NCBI RefSeq assembly: GCF_030123325.1
Contig: NZ_CP126106.1
Span: 4,802,001 to 4,866,000, forward strand
Length of the DNA: 64,000 nt
Source of the DNA: Peribacillus simplex
GTDB lineage: Bacteria; Bacillota; Bacilli; Bacillales; DSM-1321
Direction of reading: 5' to 3'
Every line of letters starts with the position of its first letter. The first letter of the stretch is position 1. Positions 18,021 to 27,343 of this stretch are shown here, in pieces. The notes under the pieces were generated by a model. The model was not told the DNA's origin. It saw nothing but the letters and a program-made list of their open reading frames with translations, and did no database searches. A program made the position numbers and the translations under genes.

Positions 18021-19126
18021 AATGTTGCCCCTCCTATATAATCATTTACCCTGTATGTATATGTGTCATGGAATGACATTGTGTCGTGGTAAATGTCCAA
18101 CTTCTATCAATAAGACTGGAATTCATCAAAAATGTGTATATGCACTAACCTTTAGATTTTCCTGGAGTTAAATGACTGAAATTCCTGAATGAACTCTATG
18201 GCCAGAATAATGGATAGTTTAAAAAAGTACTTTATTCGAAGCAGAGAACGCCTTTTAAGATAGCTGAAGGATATTGAATAGCCAGGGGTAAAGAGATGGC
18301 GCTAAATCCATGTGAGAAATTCGCTCAGCATCTAACAGATGAATTGGTGTAATGGATAGTCACTTTAATGAACTTAAATGAAGAGTGGATCGCTGCGGTA
18401 TCTGCGCTTCATTATCCGTACTTTGCTAGACCAAATACCTAACGGTGTGTATTATGTGGACGAGTTATTGTTAAAAACAAACAATCATTATGCTCAATAT
18501 TTGACCTATTACATGACGGATTTAGTGACAGGGGAAAATGAAAATACAGATGGTTGTTTGTTAAATAGGACGCTTCTGAAATTATTCATTTAGGTATGGA
18601 TCAAGTTTGCAAAAATAAATGTATTGGATCTAATCGAGTTTCGGATTTTTTTCATAAGTTAAACAAGAAAATAAATTTAATAAGAGGGTGAAAAAATGAA
18701 GAAAAAATCTAATAAAAGGAACACCCAGTGCGTGCAACTCAAGAGGTAACAGAAGAAGACAAAGGTGCCTAAGGGAAAAAGAACCGAAAAAATAGCATCA
18801 AAAAGGGAACTATGGGATTAATATTTTTGTGTGAAAGGGGTTTTAACCTTTTGAGCCTCTCGATGTCTTTCTTTTGGAAGGTATCCCCCAATCGCATCAC
18901 CCGTGGGTCTTCTTTGGCATCGCCGTTTTTTGGAGTTAGAGAAATTTATTTTAATGGTAGTTTAAAACAGACGATTTGGTTTGGTTGGGAAAATAAATTG
19001 AATGAGTGATTTCAACTAATACTTAGGCATAAAAACTTATGCTCCTTCTTAGTTCCTCATTGTGTTTCAACATTAATGTTTTTGTAAGAACCACTTAATG
19101 AAACCGTAAATATTGAGAAAGCTGCT
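18021..19126. other. Gene-poor stretch with degraded reading frames
   Basis: The first 150 bases must hold the cotB promoter. Beyond that I see short fragments only: a plus-strand frame at 18378-18593 without a ribosome site, a 17-codon frame at 18696 behind GAGGGTG that soon stops, and a minus-strand open piece near 18850-18960. None resembles a family I recognise. The pattern suggests one or more dead genes. Confidence 0.5.
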
Positions 19127-19180
19127 TAAACTATCCTACCCCTTTAATGACATAAGAATGGCCTTGGCAACCCCCTTTAT
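19127..19180 (-). repeat. HTR, partial copy
   Basis: Left end aaactatcctacccctttaa followed by tgacataag and a degenerate hairpin (ggccttggcaacc). The right end is lost. Confidence 0.55.
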
Positions 19181-19312
19181 CGATTTCACAAATTTCTTAA
19201 CTTCATATTTCATTCAATTATTATCCTTTTTATATTTATATCTTCTTGGTAAAAAACATTAGTCATGGATATGCTGTAATACTTTGTGGATTCGTAGGCT
19301 GGGCCCCCTATT

Positions 19313-19349
19313 GATGCTACATATTTTCTGAGATCTTTCGTTTCATTTA
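19313..19349 (-). pseudogene. Scrap matching the 3' end of the hxlR pseudogene
   Basis: The segment ctacatattttctgagat, then ctttcgtttcatt, matches 12036-12067 (the last codons and stop of the hxlR gene) with one mismatch. Nothing else of that gene is present here. Confidence 0.6.
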
Positions 19350-19354
19350 AAAAT

Positions 19355-19407
19355 AGACGGCACGGCGAGAGTTTCTATAGGATTCTCACTGTACCGTCTG
19401 CTTTTAT
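19355..19407. terminator. Long terminator-like hairpin
   Basis: AGACGGCACGGCGAGA and TCTCACTGTACCGTCT pair imperfectly around a short loop and are followed by a T-rich tract on the plus strand. Its right arm also resembles 13595-13620, behind the MDR gene. Confidence 0.6.
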
Positions 19408-19551
19408 TTTTAATTATTTTCGGTTACATCCTCTTGTTCTTCATTCCAAAATCATACTTCATACCTCAAAAAAATTCATTTTCTGCCCTGGTTTATAAAA
19501 ATAACAGCCGTTGATCAAATGAAACCTATTACCGACTTTCTTTGTCTGTAT

Positions 19552-19572
19552 AAAAAGGAGACTCCTTTTTCT
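19552..19572. terminator. Short hairpin AAAAAGGAG-A-CTCCTTTTT
   Basis: A perfect palindromic hairpin with A and T flanks, downstream of the minus-strand brnQ gene (stop at 19706), so it could terminate that operon. Confidence 0.5.
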
Positions 19573-19705
19573 GTTTCGAATGCTTTTTGAAGATTGCAAA
19601 TCTCATTAATTTCACATTCAATTCGTTCACTCCGTTTTACAAATATATGAAATCATTTTACTTAATCAGACAATCATCATCTCTGCCCCTTCAACTGGTT
19701 GATTA

Positions 19706-21067
19706 TTACGAAACTTTATCAGTTGCTTGTCCAGCTATATCAACAATTACGCTGGATTCTTTTTTAGTTTTTGCGACAATTAGCCCAATCAAAAAGCCCA
19801 CTAATCCTGTGCTTATCCATCCAACGCCATGCTCGAATAGTGGAATAAAGCCAAACATCCTATTGATTTCATTTGTTAAGATATGCGCTTCTTTTAAAGC
19901 ATCAAGCAGAGCAACGATTCCTACTCCTGCTACTGTACTCACATACACAGATTGATAGCCTTTAAACAAGTTATTGGTAAATATTAAAGCAATTAGAGCA
20001 ATTGCCAATGGATAAAGCAGTAGCAATATTGGAGAGGCAAGTGTTAATACAGTATTCAATCCAAAGTTCGTAATAATTGTTCCTATGATAGAAAAAGCTA
20101 TAATCCATTTTTTATAGCTAACAGACGGAACAACTCGTTCAAAGTATTCAGAAACGGCTGCCAGACATGCTACATTTGTTGTAATTCCTGTGAGGAAAAT
20201 AATTGTTCCAATGATATAAATTCCATAATTCCCAAACAGGGCAATAGCACTCTCAGCTAAAACTTCTCCTCCGTTTTCTTTTAACCCAATTGCATCTACA
20301 CTGGAAGCACCCATCCAAGCCATTGAAACCTGTAAAGCAATTAACCCAATAATTGTTATGATCCCTGCTTTGATAAATAGCTTGGAAACTTCTTTTTCAG
20401 ATTTTATTCCTAACGAACTAATTGACTTAATGAAAATGCCGCCAAATATAAAAGCAGCTAGTACATCCATTGTATAGTAGCCTTGCGTAAACCCTTTTAA
20501 GAATACGCCATCTAAGTATTCCTCTTTAGGAGCCCCGATTTTGCCCATAGGTGTTATAAATGATTTTATAATCAATACTGCCAGCAATATTGAAAAGATG
20601 GGGGTAATAATCTTACCCAGGTTATCTACCAACTTTTTTGTATCCCAGGTGAGTAGGATCGTCAATAGAATAAATAACGCTGAAAATACAAGCAGATACA
20701 GCCTTTCATTTCCTGTACTTTGAATTAAGGGATTTAAACCTATTTCATAAACAACAGAGGTTGTCCTAGGGATAACGTAAATAGGTCCCAACGTTAAAAA
20801 AAGTAACATTGAAAAAATAGTTGCAAAGCGAGGATGAACCCGTCCTGCGAGCTTTTCTACAGTGCCTCCTCCACGGGTTAGAGCCACAATAGCTAATAAA
20901 ACCAGTCCAACACCTGTTATTAGAAACCCTCCCATGGCAAGCCAGGTGTTTGTTCCGGCTTGCTGGCCTAGCATTGGAGCAAATATAACATTCCCTGCTC
21001 CTAAAAACATGGCAAAGAGCATTAACCCAATAGACAACACTTGCGAAAAGGGAACCTTTTTATCCAT
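19706..21067 (-). CDS. brnQ: Branched-chain amino acid:Na+/H+ symporter (BrnQ/BraB)
   Basis: A 453-residue LIVCS-family carrier that imports Leu, Ile and Val, and in some relatives proline or threonine, with Na+ or H+. About twelve hydrophobic segments are visible, and the N-terminal signature GLMLFAMFLGAGNVIFAPMLG is diagnostic. Further family motifs are TLGPIYVIPRTTSVVYE and ITTNVACLAAVSEYF. GGAGG precedes the ATG. It lies 86 bases downstream of proline dehydrogenase in the same direction, so it is likely the last gene of the proline operon and may import proline here. This substrate guess comes from context only. Confidence 0.93.
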   Translation of the reverse strand: MDKKVPFSQVLSIGLMLFAMFLGAGNVIFAPMLGQQAGTNTWLAMGGFLITGVGLVLLAIVALTRGGGTVEKLAGRVHPRFATIFSMLLFLTLGPIYVIPRTTSVVYEIGLNPLIQSTGNERLYLLVFSALFILLTILLTWDTKKLVDNLGKIITPIFSILLAVLIIKSFITPMGKIGAPKEEYLDGVFLKGFTQGYYTMDVLAAFIFGGIFIKSISSLGIKSEKEVSKLFIKAGIITIIGLIALQVSMAWMGASSVDAIGLKENGGEVLAESAIALFGNYGIYIIGTIIFLTGITTNVACLAAVSEYFERVVPSVSYKKWIIAFSIIGTIITNFGLNTVLTLASPILLLLYPLAIALIALIFTNNLFKGYQSVYVSTVAGVGIVALLDALKEAHILTNEINRMFGFIPLFEHGVGWISTGLVGFLIGLIVAKTKKESSVIVDIAGQATDKVS

Positions 21068-21153
21068 TGTTATTCCTCCTTATTGTTATGAATACAGGAA
21101 AGACTGAAAGAGCCATTCCCACATTTCATATGGAATAATCGTTACATTTTTCT

Positions 21154-22140
21154 TTATACTTTCGTTGGTTTCTTCTTGCTTAATCTTCCTAATAGAAAGG
21201 CACCCGCTCCGATCCCGATTAGGGTGTTCGTTTTTTTGTTGAATGTCTGTTTAGCTACTAAGTTAAGGTTTTGGGGACGCTCCGCCAAACGGCGCATAAA
21301 GTATCCATACCAGTCCACTCCAAATGGAACATAAGTACAAAAATTGTATCCTTCTTGGGCTAAACTCAACTGCATATCCTTTCTGAATCCGTAAAGCATT
21401 TGGAATTCATATTTCTCTGCTGGTATGTTGTTCTTTTTCGCGAACTTTTTCACATGATTAATGATTTGGTGATCATGTGTAGCAATGGATGTAAATTTAC
21501 CATGAAGGAGATGGTACTCGATTAACTCAATGAAATTTTGATCAATATCTTTTTTGTCTTGATATGCGACATTTTCAGACTCTTTATAAGCGCCTTTTAC
21601 GATTCTTAACCGGTAATTTTTATATTTTGTAATCATGTCTTTCGCATTATAAAAATAAGCCTGAATAACCGTTCCAATATTATTATAGTCTTTGGAAAGT
21701 TCATCAATTAAATCAAATGATGACTGAAGATGACCATGATCTTCCATATCAAAATTAATAAATACATTATATTTGTACGCGTTTTCAACAATTTCCGATA
21801 GATTTTCAAGGCAGAAACTATAATCAATATCCTGGCCCAGTTGAGTAGGCTTTAAGGAAATATGAGCATCTAATTGATGCTGATAGATAGCTTCAATAAC
21901 GTCAAGAATCTTTTTTTTCGCCTGCAGGGCTTCTTTCTTTTCAAATACAAACTCGCCAAGGTTATCGATTGTTGCAGAAATGCCATTTGCATTCAATTCT
22001 TTAACACTCTTCACCATTTCTTCGATATTCGTTCCCGCTACGACAGACTGGGCACCAAGTTTAAGCCCCCATCGTTTTGCACCGATATTAAGCATTTTAT
22101 TTTGTGAAAGCATAATAAAAAAATCTTTTGTTATTGTCAA
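21154..22140 (-). CDS. putB: Proline dehydrogenase
   Basis: A 328-residue monofunctional FAD-dependent proline dehydrogenase, oxidising proline to 1-pyrroline-5-carboxylate at the membrane. Family motifs include DAHISLKPTQLGQDID, NFDMEDHG, LRIVKGAYKESENVAY, SIATHD, EFQMLYGFR and the C-terminal WYGYFMRRLAERPQN. I choose the TTG at 22140 because GGAGG is 8 bases before it; the ATG at 22155 overlaps that site. A tail of about 25 residues (IGIGAGAFLLGRLSKKKPTKV) extends beyond usual PutB and could aid membrane contact. It is downstream of P5C dehydrogenase, separated by remains of another proline dehydrogenase. Confidence 0.93.
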   Translation of the reverse strand: MTITKDFFIMLSQNKMLNIGAKRWGLKLGAQSVVAGTNIEEMVKSVKELNANGISATIDNLGEFVFEKKEALQAKKKILDVIEAIYQHQLDAHISLKPTQLGQDIDYSFCLENLSEIVENAYKYNVFINFDMEDHGHLQSSFDLIDELSKDYNNIGTVIQAYFYNAKDMITKYKNYRLRIVKGAYKESENVAYQDKKDIDQNFIELIEYHLLHGKFTSIATHDHQIINHVKKFAKKNNIPAEKYEFQMLYGFRKDMQLSLAQEGYNFCTYVPFGVDWYGYFMRRLAERPQNLNLVAKQTFNKKTNTLIGIGAGAFLLGRLSKKKPTKV

Positions 22141-22305
22141 AATAGTGACCTCCATCGTTTTGAACTGGACTTTTCACCAATTCAGTTATATTTAGCGTTA
22201 ATCGCAGAATTTCACTTGAAAACAAACATAAAACACTTTTACTACTCATTTTTCTTATAAGTATACAATTCACAGAAGAGAGATTACGACCAGCGTTTTG
22301 CATTG

Positions 22306-22482
22306 CGGTACCATATTGGTTTCGGACAGTTACAGGCTCTCCTAAATGATCCATTGTACAGACCATTCCTTTTTCATTTAAAGTTTGAGACTTTTTAATA
22401 GCACTTTCGATAGTCTCTCCTGCGGCCACTTGAGAAGACCCATTTTTTAGCGCTTTATTTAGATCATTATTTTGAGAGGCTT
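22306..22482 (-). pseudogene. N-terminal remnant of a second proline dehydrogenase
   Basis: The minus-strand frame includes NNDLNKALKNG, VAAGETIESAIKKSQTLNEK and GMVCTMDHLGEPVTV, matching the N-terminal 60 or so residues of PutB proteins. After VRNQYGTAMQ the frame loses any resemblance, and there is no start codon with a ribosome site. It lies between the intact proline dehydrogenase and P5C dehydrogenase, so a tandem duplicate has been mostly deleted. Confidence 0.75.
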
Positions 22483-22499
22483 AAAGAAAGAATTTTTCC

Positions 22500-22545
22500 A
22501 ATCGGTTGCTATCCATATAAAAGACAGCATAAAAGCTGCCTTATT
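22500..22545 (-). repeat. HTR-derived terminator
   Basis: On the minus strand GGCAGC-TTTTAT-GCTGTC-TTTTAT forms a hairpin with a T tract immediately after the P5C dehydrogenase stop. The outer parts of the repeat are missing. Confidence 0.6.
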
Positions 22546-22547
22546 TC

Positions 22548-24113
22548 TTAAATTGTTTCACTAATCGTTTTTGCCTGCATGTGTAAAATAAGATAGTCAG
22601 GGCCTCCTGCCTTGGAATCTGTTCCTGACATGTTAAAACCACCAAATGGCTGGTAGCCAACAATTGCTCCTGTGCAGCCACGGTTAAAATAAAGATTACC
22701 TACATGAAATTCTTCTTTTGCACGCTTAATATGATCAGGGTTATTCGAGAGTAACGCTCCAGTTAGCCCATAATCCGTATTGTTCGCTATTTCCATCATG
22801 TGATCAAAATCGCGGGCTTTACAGACAGCCAAAACAGGACCAAAAATTTCTTCCTGCATAATGCGTGCTTTTTCATCCACATCAGCAATAATAGTCGGCT
22901 GAATAAAGTAGCCTTTAGAATCGTCCCCTTCACCGCCGGTTATCAACTTGCCTTCTTCTTTTCCAATTTCAATATATTTTGTAATCTTGTTAAAAGAAGC
23001 TTGATCAATAACTGGCCCCATGTAGTTATTCATGTCTTCTGGATTACCGATTGATAACGTGTTTGTTAAAGCAGCTGCTTTTTCTAAAACTACGTCATAG
23101 ACATCTTGGTGTACAACCGCACGTGAACCAGCCGAACATTTCTGCCCCGAGAATCCAAATGCTGAGTACACAATCGAGGATGCTGCTAAATCTAAATCAG
23201 CATCTTCATCCACTAAAACAGTATCTTTTCCACCCATTTCAGCAATCACACGCTTCAACCAGATTTGGCCTGGCTGCACTTTTGCTGCACGTTCATAAAT
23301 ACGGCAGCCAACCTCACGTGAACCAGTGAAAGATACAAAGCGGGTTTTCGGATGATCAACAAGGTAATCACCTACTTCTGCACCACTTCCTGGAATGTAA
23401 TTGATCACTCCTTCAGGAAGACCGGATTCTTGTAATAGTTCCACAAATTTTGCTGCTATTACAGGTGTATTATTCGATGGTTTTAAAAGAATCGTATTTC
23501 CTGCTACGATTGCTGCTGCAGCAGTTCCAGCCATAATCGCCAATGGAAAGTTAAATGGCGAAATGATGATCCCTACACCAAGTGGAATATAATTAAAAGT
23601 ATTTGCTTCTCCTTCTCTACTTTCTACAGGAGCCCCCCCTTTTAATTGCATCATTTGGTGTCCATAAAAAATCAGAAAATCAATCGCTTCTGCCGTGTCT
23701 GCATCTGCTTCTTTCCATGGCTTTCCGGCTTCCTTTACTAGATAAGCGGAAAATTCATGTTTTCGTTCGCGGAGAAGCTCTGCTGCACAAAATAAAATAT
23801 TCGCCCGTACTTCAGGGTTTTCTTTTTTCCAAGTATCGAAAGCAATTAGAGCAGCTTGCATCGCCTTTTCAGCCAACTCTTTATTTGCTTTGGAAACACT
23901 TCCAATTACTTCTTCCTTATTCGCTGGGTTAATCGAAATGATTTGTTCATCTGTTGTAATCGACTCGCCCCCGATAATTAGGGGATAGCCTTTCCCCATC
24001 TCTGATTCGACAACTTTTAATGCTTTATTAAATGCATTTTTATTTTCTTCAATCGTAAAATCAGTGAATGGCTCGTGCTTATATTTTTCTTTTAAAGTAG
24101 TATTCATAGTCAT
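22548..24113 (-). CDS. pruA: 1-pyrroline-5-carboxylate dehydrogenase
   Basis: A 521-residue aldehyde dehydrogenase of the RocA/PutC group, oxidising glutamate gamma-semialdehyde to glutamate with NAD+. Visible features: the N-terminal KYKHEPFTDFTIEENK typical of the Bacillus enzymes, the substrate/NAD segment IISPFNFPLAIMAGTAAAA, the general-base region VIAEMGGKDTVLVDEDADLD, and the nucleophile in GFSGQKCSAGSR. The C-terminal INFGG-equivalent is YQPFGGFNMSGTDSKAGG. The ATG at 24113 is preceded by AAGGAGA. With proline dehydrogenase it completes the proline-to-glutamate route. Confidence 0.95.
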   Translation of the reverse strand: MTMNTTLKEKYKHEPFTDFTIEENKNAFNKALKVVESEMGKGYPLIIGGESITTDEQIISINPANKEEVIGSVSKANKELAEKAMQAALIAFDTWKKENPEVRANILFCAAELLRERKHEFSAYLVKEAGKPWKEADADTAEAIDFLIFYGHQMMQLKGGAPVESREGEANTFNYIPLGVGIIISPFNFPLAIMAGTAAAAIVAGNTILLKPSNNTPVIAAKFVELLQESGLPEGVINYIPGSGAEVGDYLVDHPKTRFVSFTGSREVGCRIYERAAKVQPGQIWLKRVIAEMGGKDTVLVDEDADLDLAASSIVYSAFGFSGQKCSAGSRAVVHQDVYDVVLEKAAALTNTLSIGNPEDMNNYMGPVIDQASFNKITKYIEIGKEEGKLITGGEGDDSKGYFIQPTIIADVDEKARIMQEEIFGPVLAVCKARDFDHMMEIANNTDYGLTGALLSNNPDHIKRAKEEFHVGNLYFNRGCTGAIVGYQPFGGFNMSGTDSKAGGPDYLILHMQAKTISETI

Positions 24114-24201
24114 GTAGTTTTCTCTCCTTTTATAGATAATAAGTTCGTAACAGGCTAAAAGAAACGAAAATATATTTAACCGTCACCAACTTCCTGTTGC
24201 A

Positions 24202-25209
24202 TTAAGCATTTTCCAATACAAACTGTTGATTCAAGGTAAAGCCTTGTTGATATGGATCGGTTTCTTCTAAAGCAAATCGATGTAATCCGGTAACCCAGGC
24301 TGCCCCTGTAATCTCAGGAATAATAGCATCGAAACCTGATACTGTCGTTTTCCCAACTACTTTACCTGTAAATCTGGAATCGATAATACTTTCTTGAATA
24401 ATACTTTCACCAACTTGAAGATCCAAGGTTGCTAATTTCGCTGAAGTACCTGTGCCGCATGGGGAACGGTCAATTTGTCCGTTGCCAAAAACAACAACAT
24501 TACGATAATGATTCTTGTCCTTTTTTAAGCTGAACTCTATAAGATCCACCGTGCAAATATTGGGGTTTTGAGGATGCTCAAAATAAAATTTCTCATTAAG
24601 TATTTGTTTTATTCTCATACCAAGTTTAGATAAGACAAGCGTTTCGCTTGTTTTTAATTCCAAATTAAATTGTGACGCGTCTACAATGGCAAATATGCTG
24701 CCGCCAAAAGCAATATCTAATTTGATGGTTCCATAGCCTTCAATCGAAATATTCACATTTTTTTCAAGAACAAAAGATGGCACATTCCGGAACGACACTT
24801 GACTAACTTTCTGATCTTTATATTTAACTGTACATTCTACCTTGCCTGACGGTGTATCAAGAAAAAACATTTCCTTTTGAGGTAACAAGCCAAACTGTAT
24901 ACCTGCAGTAATGGTGCCGATTGTGCCATGACCGCACATATTAAGGTAATCACCGCTGTCCATAAATATTATGCCCGCATCACAGCCTTCTTGAGAAGGT
25001 TCACAAAGAATAGCCCCAAACATATCCTGATGACCGCGTGGTTCGTTCATTAATAAATTTCTTAGCCAAGGTATTTCTTTTTTAAGATTATTTTTTTTTT
25101 CTATCATTGTATCTCCTGAAATTTTTGGAACCCCACTTACAATGATTCTAGTTGGCTGACCCATTGTGTGGGTATCGATTGTTTCAATGAACTTAGAAAA
25201 ATTAATCAT
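24202..25209 (-). CDS. Proline racemase / 4-hydroxyproline epimerase family
   Basis: A 335-residue member of the proline racemase superfamily. Both catalytic cysteines are present, in MCGHGTIG (about 91) and DRSPCGTGTSA (about 255). That pattern fits racemases/epimerases rather than trans-3-hydroxyproline dehydratases, which lack the second Cys. The N-terminal IDTHTMGQPTRIIVSG is characteristic. I place the start at the ATG at 25209, 7 bases after AAGG; a GTG directly before it is also open. It is the first gene behind the minus-strand -24/-12 promoter and leads the proline operon, so D-proline or cis-hydroxyproline is a likely substrate. Confidence 0.9.
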   Translation of the reverse strand: MINFSKFIETIDTHTMGQPTRIIVSGVPKISGDTMIEKKNNLKKEIPWLRNLLMNEPRGHQDMFGAILCEPSQEGCDAGIIFMDSGDYLNMCGHGTIGTITAGIQFGLLPQKEMFFLDTPSGKVECTVKYKDQKVSQVSFRNVPSFVLEKNVNISIEGYGTIKLDIAFGGSIFAIVDASQFNLELKTSETLVLSKLGMRIKQILNEKFYFEHPQNPNICTVDLIEFSLKKDKNHYRNVVVFGNGQIDRSPCGTGTSAKLATLDLQVGESIIQESIIDSRFTGKVVGKTTVSGFDAIIPEITGAAWVTGLHRFALEETDPYQQGFTLNQQFVLENA

Positions 25210-25258
25210 CACTACACCTTCTCTTTTTTTACAAAAATTTGCGTTCTACTAGACATGA

Positions 25259-25275
25259 TGCAATTTGCATGCCAA
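25259..25275 (-). promoter_or_regulatory. Sigma-54 (-24/-12) promoter
   Basis: On the minus strand TTGGCATGCAAATTGCA has the GG-N10-GC spacing and TGGCAT/TTGCA elements of a sigma-54 promoter. It lies about 50 bases upstream of the racemase start and faces away from the PAS/AAA+ activator gene. Confidence 0.85.
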
Positions 25276-25481
25276 AAAAAATTTCCTGCATTTCTGCGAT
25301 CAAAAAACAAAATTAAAAATAAGTCATCCTCTTTTATATAACGTGTATGTTCCTCATTCTGAACTGATAGAGCCAGGTTAAAGGGAGGGTACAATTGCAA
25401 GATTAATACGTAATAATAAAAAAAATTCAAACTCTAAATATAAACATTGAATAGACTTCTTTTTTAAAATATTATAAAAAG

Positions 25482-25498
25482 TGTAAATATTATTTACA
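25482..25498. promoter_or_regulatory. Palindrome, candidate activator or operator site
   Basis: TGTAAATATTATTTACA is a perfect inverted repeat (7-bp arms). Two further TGTAAA motifs follow at 25502-25515. It lies about 210 bases upstream of the minus-strand -24 element and 55 bases before the activator gene, so it could serve as enhancer and autoregulatory site. Confidence 0.5.
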
Positions 25499-25552
25499 TA
25501 TTGTAAACCCTGTAAACTTACACAAAAGAGCTGAAAAGGGAGGCAGATCAAT

Positions 25553-26929
25553 ATAGCGGATTTTAGTAGAGATAATATCCTTTTTTATTTAGAAGCTATT
25601 TTAAAAACCAGTAAAGATGCAGTCACAGCTGTTGATAAAACGGGGCGGGTTGTTTACTGGAATGAAGCAGCAGAAAATACTTATCAAATTAAATCAAATG
25701 AAATAATAGGGAAAAACATAGAGAACTATTTTCAAATGAAGGATATTAAATTGTACGAAATATTAAAAAGTAAACAGCCAATTTTTGATGTTTATCATCA
25801 ACCTCGGCCTGATAAGCATATTTCAATCAGTTCTTCTCCTGTTTTTGACCATGGTGGCAACCTGATTGGCGCCATATCGGTAGATCGTGATATTACAGCT
25901 ACCGTAAAACTAAATGATAAGCTTTCAGTTACAAACTCAAAGCTACAAGATTTAAAACAGCAAATCATTAATCAGGCTAAAAACTTGCCTTTTTCCAGCA
26001 TAAAAGGCGGCAGCAAAATTATTAATCAGATAAAGGCATCCGCTATTAAAGTAGCAACAACGGACGCAACAGTGCTGATATTAGGAGAAAGCGGTGTAGG
26101 AAAGGAACTTTTTGCACAGGCCATTCATGAGTCAAGTTCTAGAAAAAGAAAGCCATTTGTTCCTATTAATTGTGGTGCAATCCCTTCGCCTTTATTCGAA
26201 AGCGAGTTCTTCGGCTATGAAAAAGGTTCATTTACAGGAGCTGAAAAAGGTGGGAAAGCGGGAAAATTAGAAGAAGCAAATGGCGGTACACTATTTTTAG
26301 ATGAATTAGGAACAATGCCATTAGATATCCAGGTTAAATTCTTGAGAACTCTTCAAGAAGGAGAAATATATAGAATAGGCGGCACAAAAGCAATCAAAGT
26401 AGACATAAGGGTAATAGCTGCAACAAACAGCATGCTAGAGGAGATGGTGGAAAAAGGGGAATTCAGGGAAGACTTATATTATCGTCTAAATGTGGTTCCC
26501 CTTCATATTCCTTCACTTCGAGAGAGATTAGAAGATGTTCCGGAGCTGGTAAATTTATTTATAGAAGAATTCTCTATTAAATATCAAAAAGAAATACAAT
26601 TCCTATCCAATGATATCATGGAGTTATTTTCCTCATATCACTGGCCTGGTAACATAAGAGAATTAAGAAATTTTGTAGAAAGACTTGTGGTCATGACCGA
26701 TGACGCAGTATTACAAGCCAGTGATATATTGAATATCCTTCCACAAAGGGCAAAAAAAATACCGTTTGAAAATGCTAATATCACCTTTCAAGATGAGATA
26801 AGCTTAATAGAAAAAGAACGAATAAAACATGCATTAGAAAAGACGCACGGTAATAAGACACTAGCAGCTAAGGAATTAGGATTTTCAAGAGTTACTCTTT
26901 ACAAAAAGATAACAAAGTATGGACTTTAA
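25553..26929 (+). CDS. Sigma-54-dependent activator (PAS-AAA+-Fis), possible ATA start
   Basis: A 458-residue enhancer-binding protein. PAS domain (about 12-110: AVDKTGRVVYWNEAAENTY, ISVDRDIT), AAA+ domain with Walker A GESGVGKE (about 178), GSFTGA loop, Walker B LFLDELG, and Fis helix-turn-helix (HGNKTLAAKELGFSRVTLYK). The first in-frame ATG is 25736, which would remove half of the PAS domain. Upstream the frame is open to a TGA at 25532 with no ATG, GTG or TTG, while AAGGGAGG (25536-25543) sits 9 bases before an ATA at 25553. I therefore annotate from ATA, a very rare start, or a mutated ATG. It should drive the divergent proline operon. Confidence 0.85.
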   Translation: MADFSRDNILFYLEAILKTSKDAVTAVDKTGRVVYWNEAAENTYQIKSNEIIGKNIENYFQMKDIKLYEILKSKQPIFDVYHQPRPDKHISISSSPVFDHGGNLIGAISVDRDITATVKLNDKLSVTNSKLQDLKQQIINQAKNLPFSSIKGGSKIINQIKASAIKVATTDATVLILGESGVGKELFAQAIHESSSRKRKPFVPINCGAIPSPLFESEFFGYEKGSFTGAEKGGKAGKLEEANGGTLFLDELGTMPLDIQVKFLRTLQEGEIYRIGGTKAIKVDIRVIAATNSMLEEMVEKGEFREDLYYRLNVVPLHIPSLRERLEDVPELVNLFIEEFSIKYQKEIQFLSNDIMELFSSYHWPGNIRELRNFVERLVVMTDDAVLQASDILNILPQRAKKIPFENANITFQDEISLIEKERIKHALEKTHGNKTLAAKELGFSRVTLYKKITKYGL

Positions 26930-27164
26930 CATTAATTTCGTCCTGGAAACCATATTACCACTTCCTGAATTTAGCGAATACTACACATCGTTCTGCAAAA
27001 GAAAATGGAAAAGCAAAATAAAGTTGAAGGATAAAAATAATGTGTAATATTAGGGCATCCCCTGGGGTGCTCTTTATTATGCAATCAAAAGAACAATGAT
27101 ACTTATCGTATTCAAATTTTTCCTTTGTAGTTATTGTTATTGAGGTCAACTGCCTCTTTAGCTC
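26930..27164. other. Intergenic with terminator hairpin
   Basis: Around 27048-27078 GGGCATCCCC and GGGGTGCTC form a hairpin followed by TTTATT, a likely terminator for the activator gene. The rest shows no supported gene. Confidence 0.5.
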
Positions 27165-27222
27165 CATAAAAAAAAGAGCTGCCAAAGCAACTCCCTTATT
27201 GAAGTAAAGAACCCATTAGCAC
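27165..27222 (-). repeat. HTR, copy downstream of the LysR gene
   Basis: Carries GAGTTGCTTTGGCAGCTC followed by a long T tract on the minus strand and the right end cttattgaagtaaagaaccc plus attag. It lies about 120 bases after the LysR stop. Confidence 0.7.
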
Positions 27223-27343
27223 ATCATTAAAATTCCCCGACCTTTTTGATGGTGTGGGAAGAATGATTTAATCCCTGTGATGAAGGACCTTCGATCGATC
27301 AAACCCGAAGACCCTCCTGCCAATGATTGGACACATCATTCGT

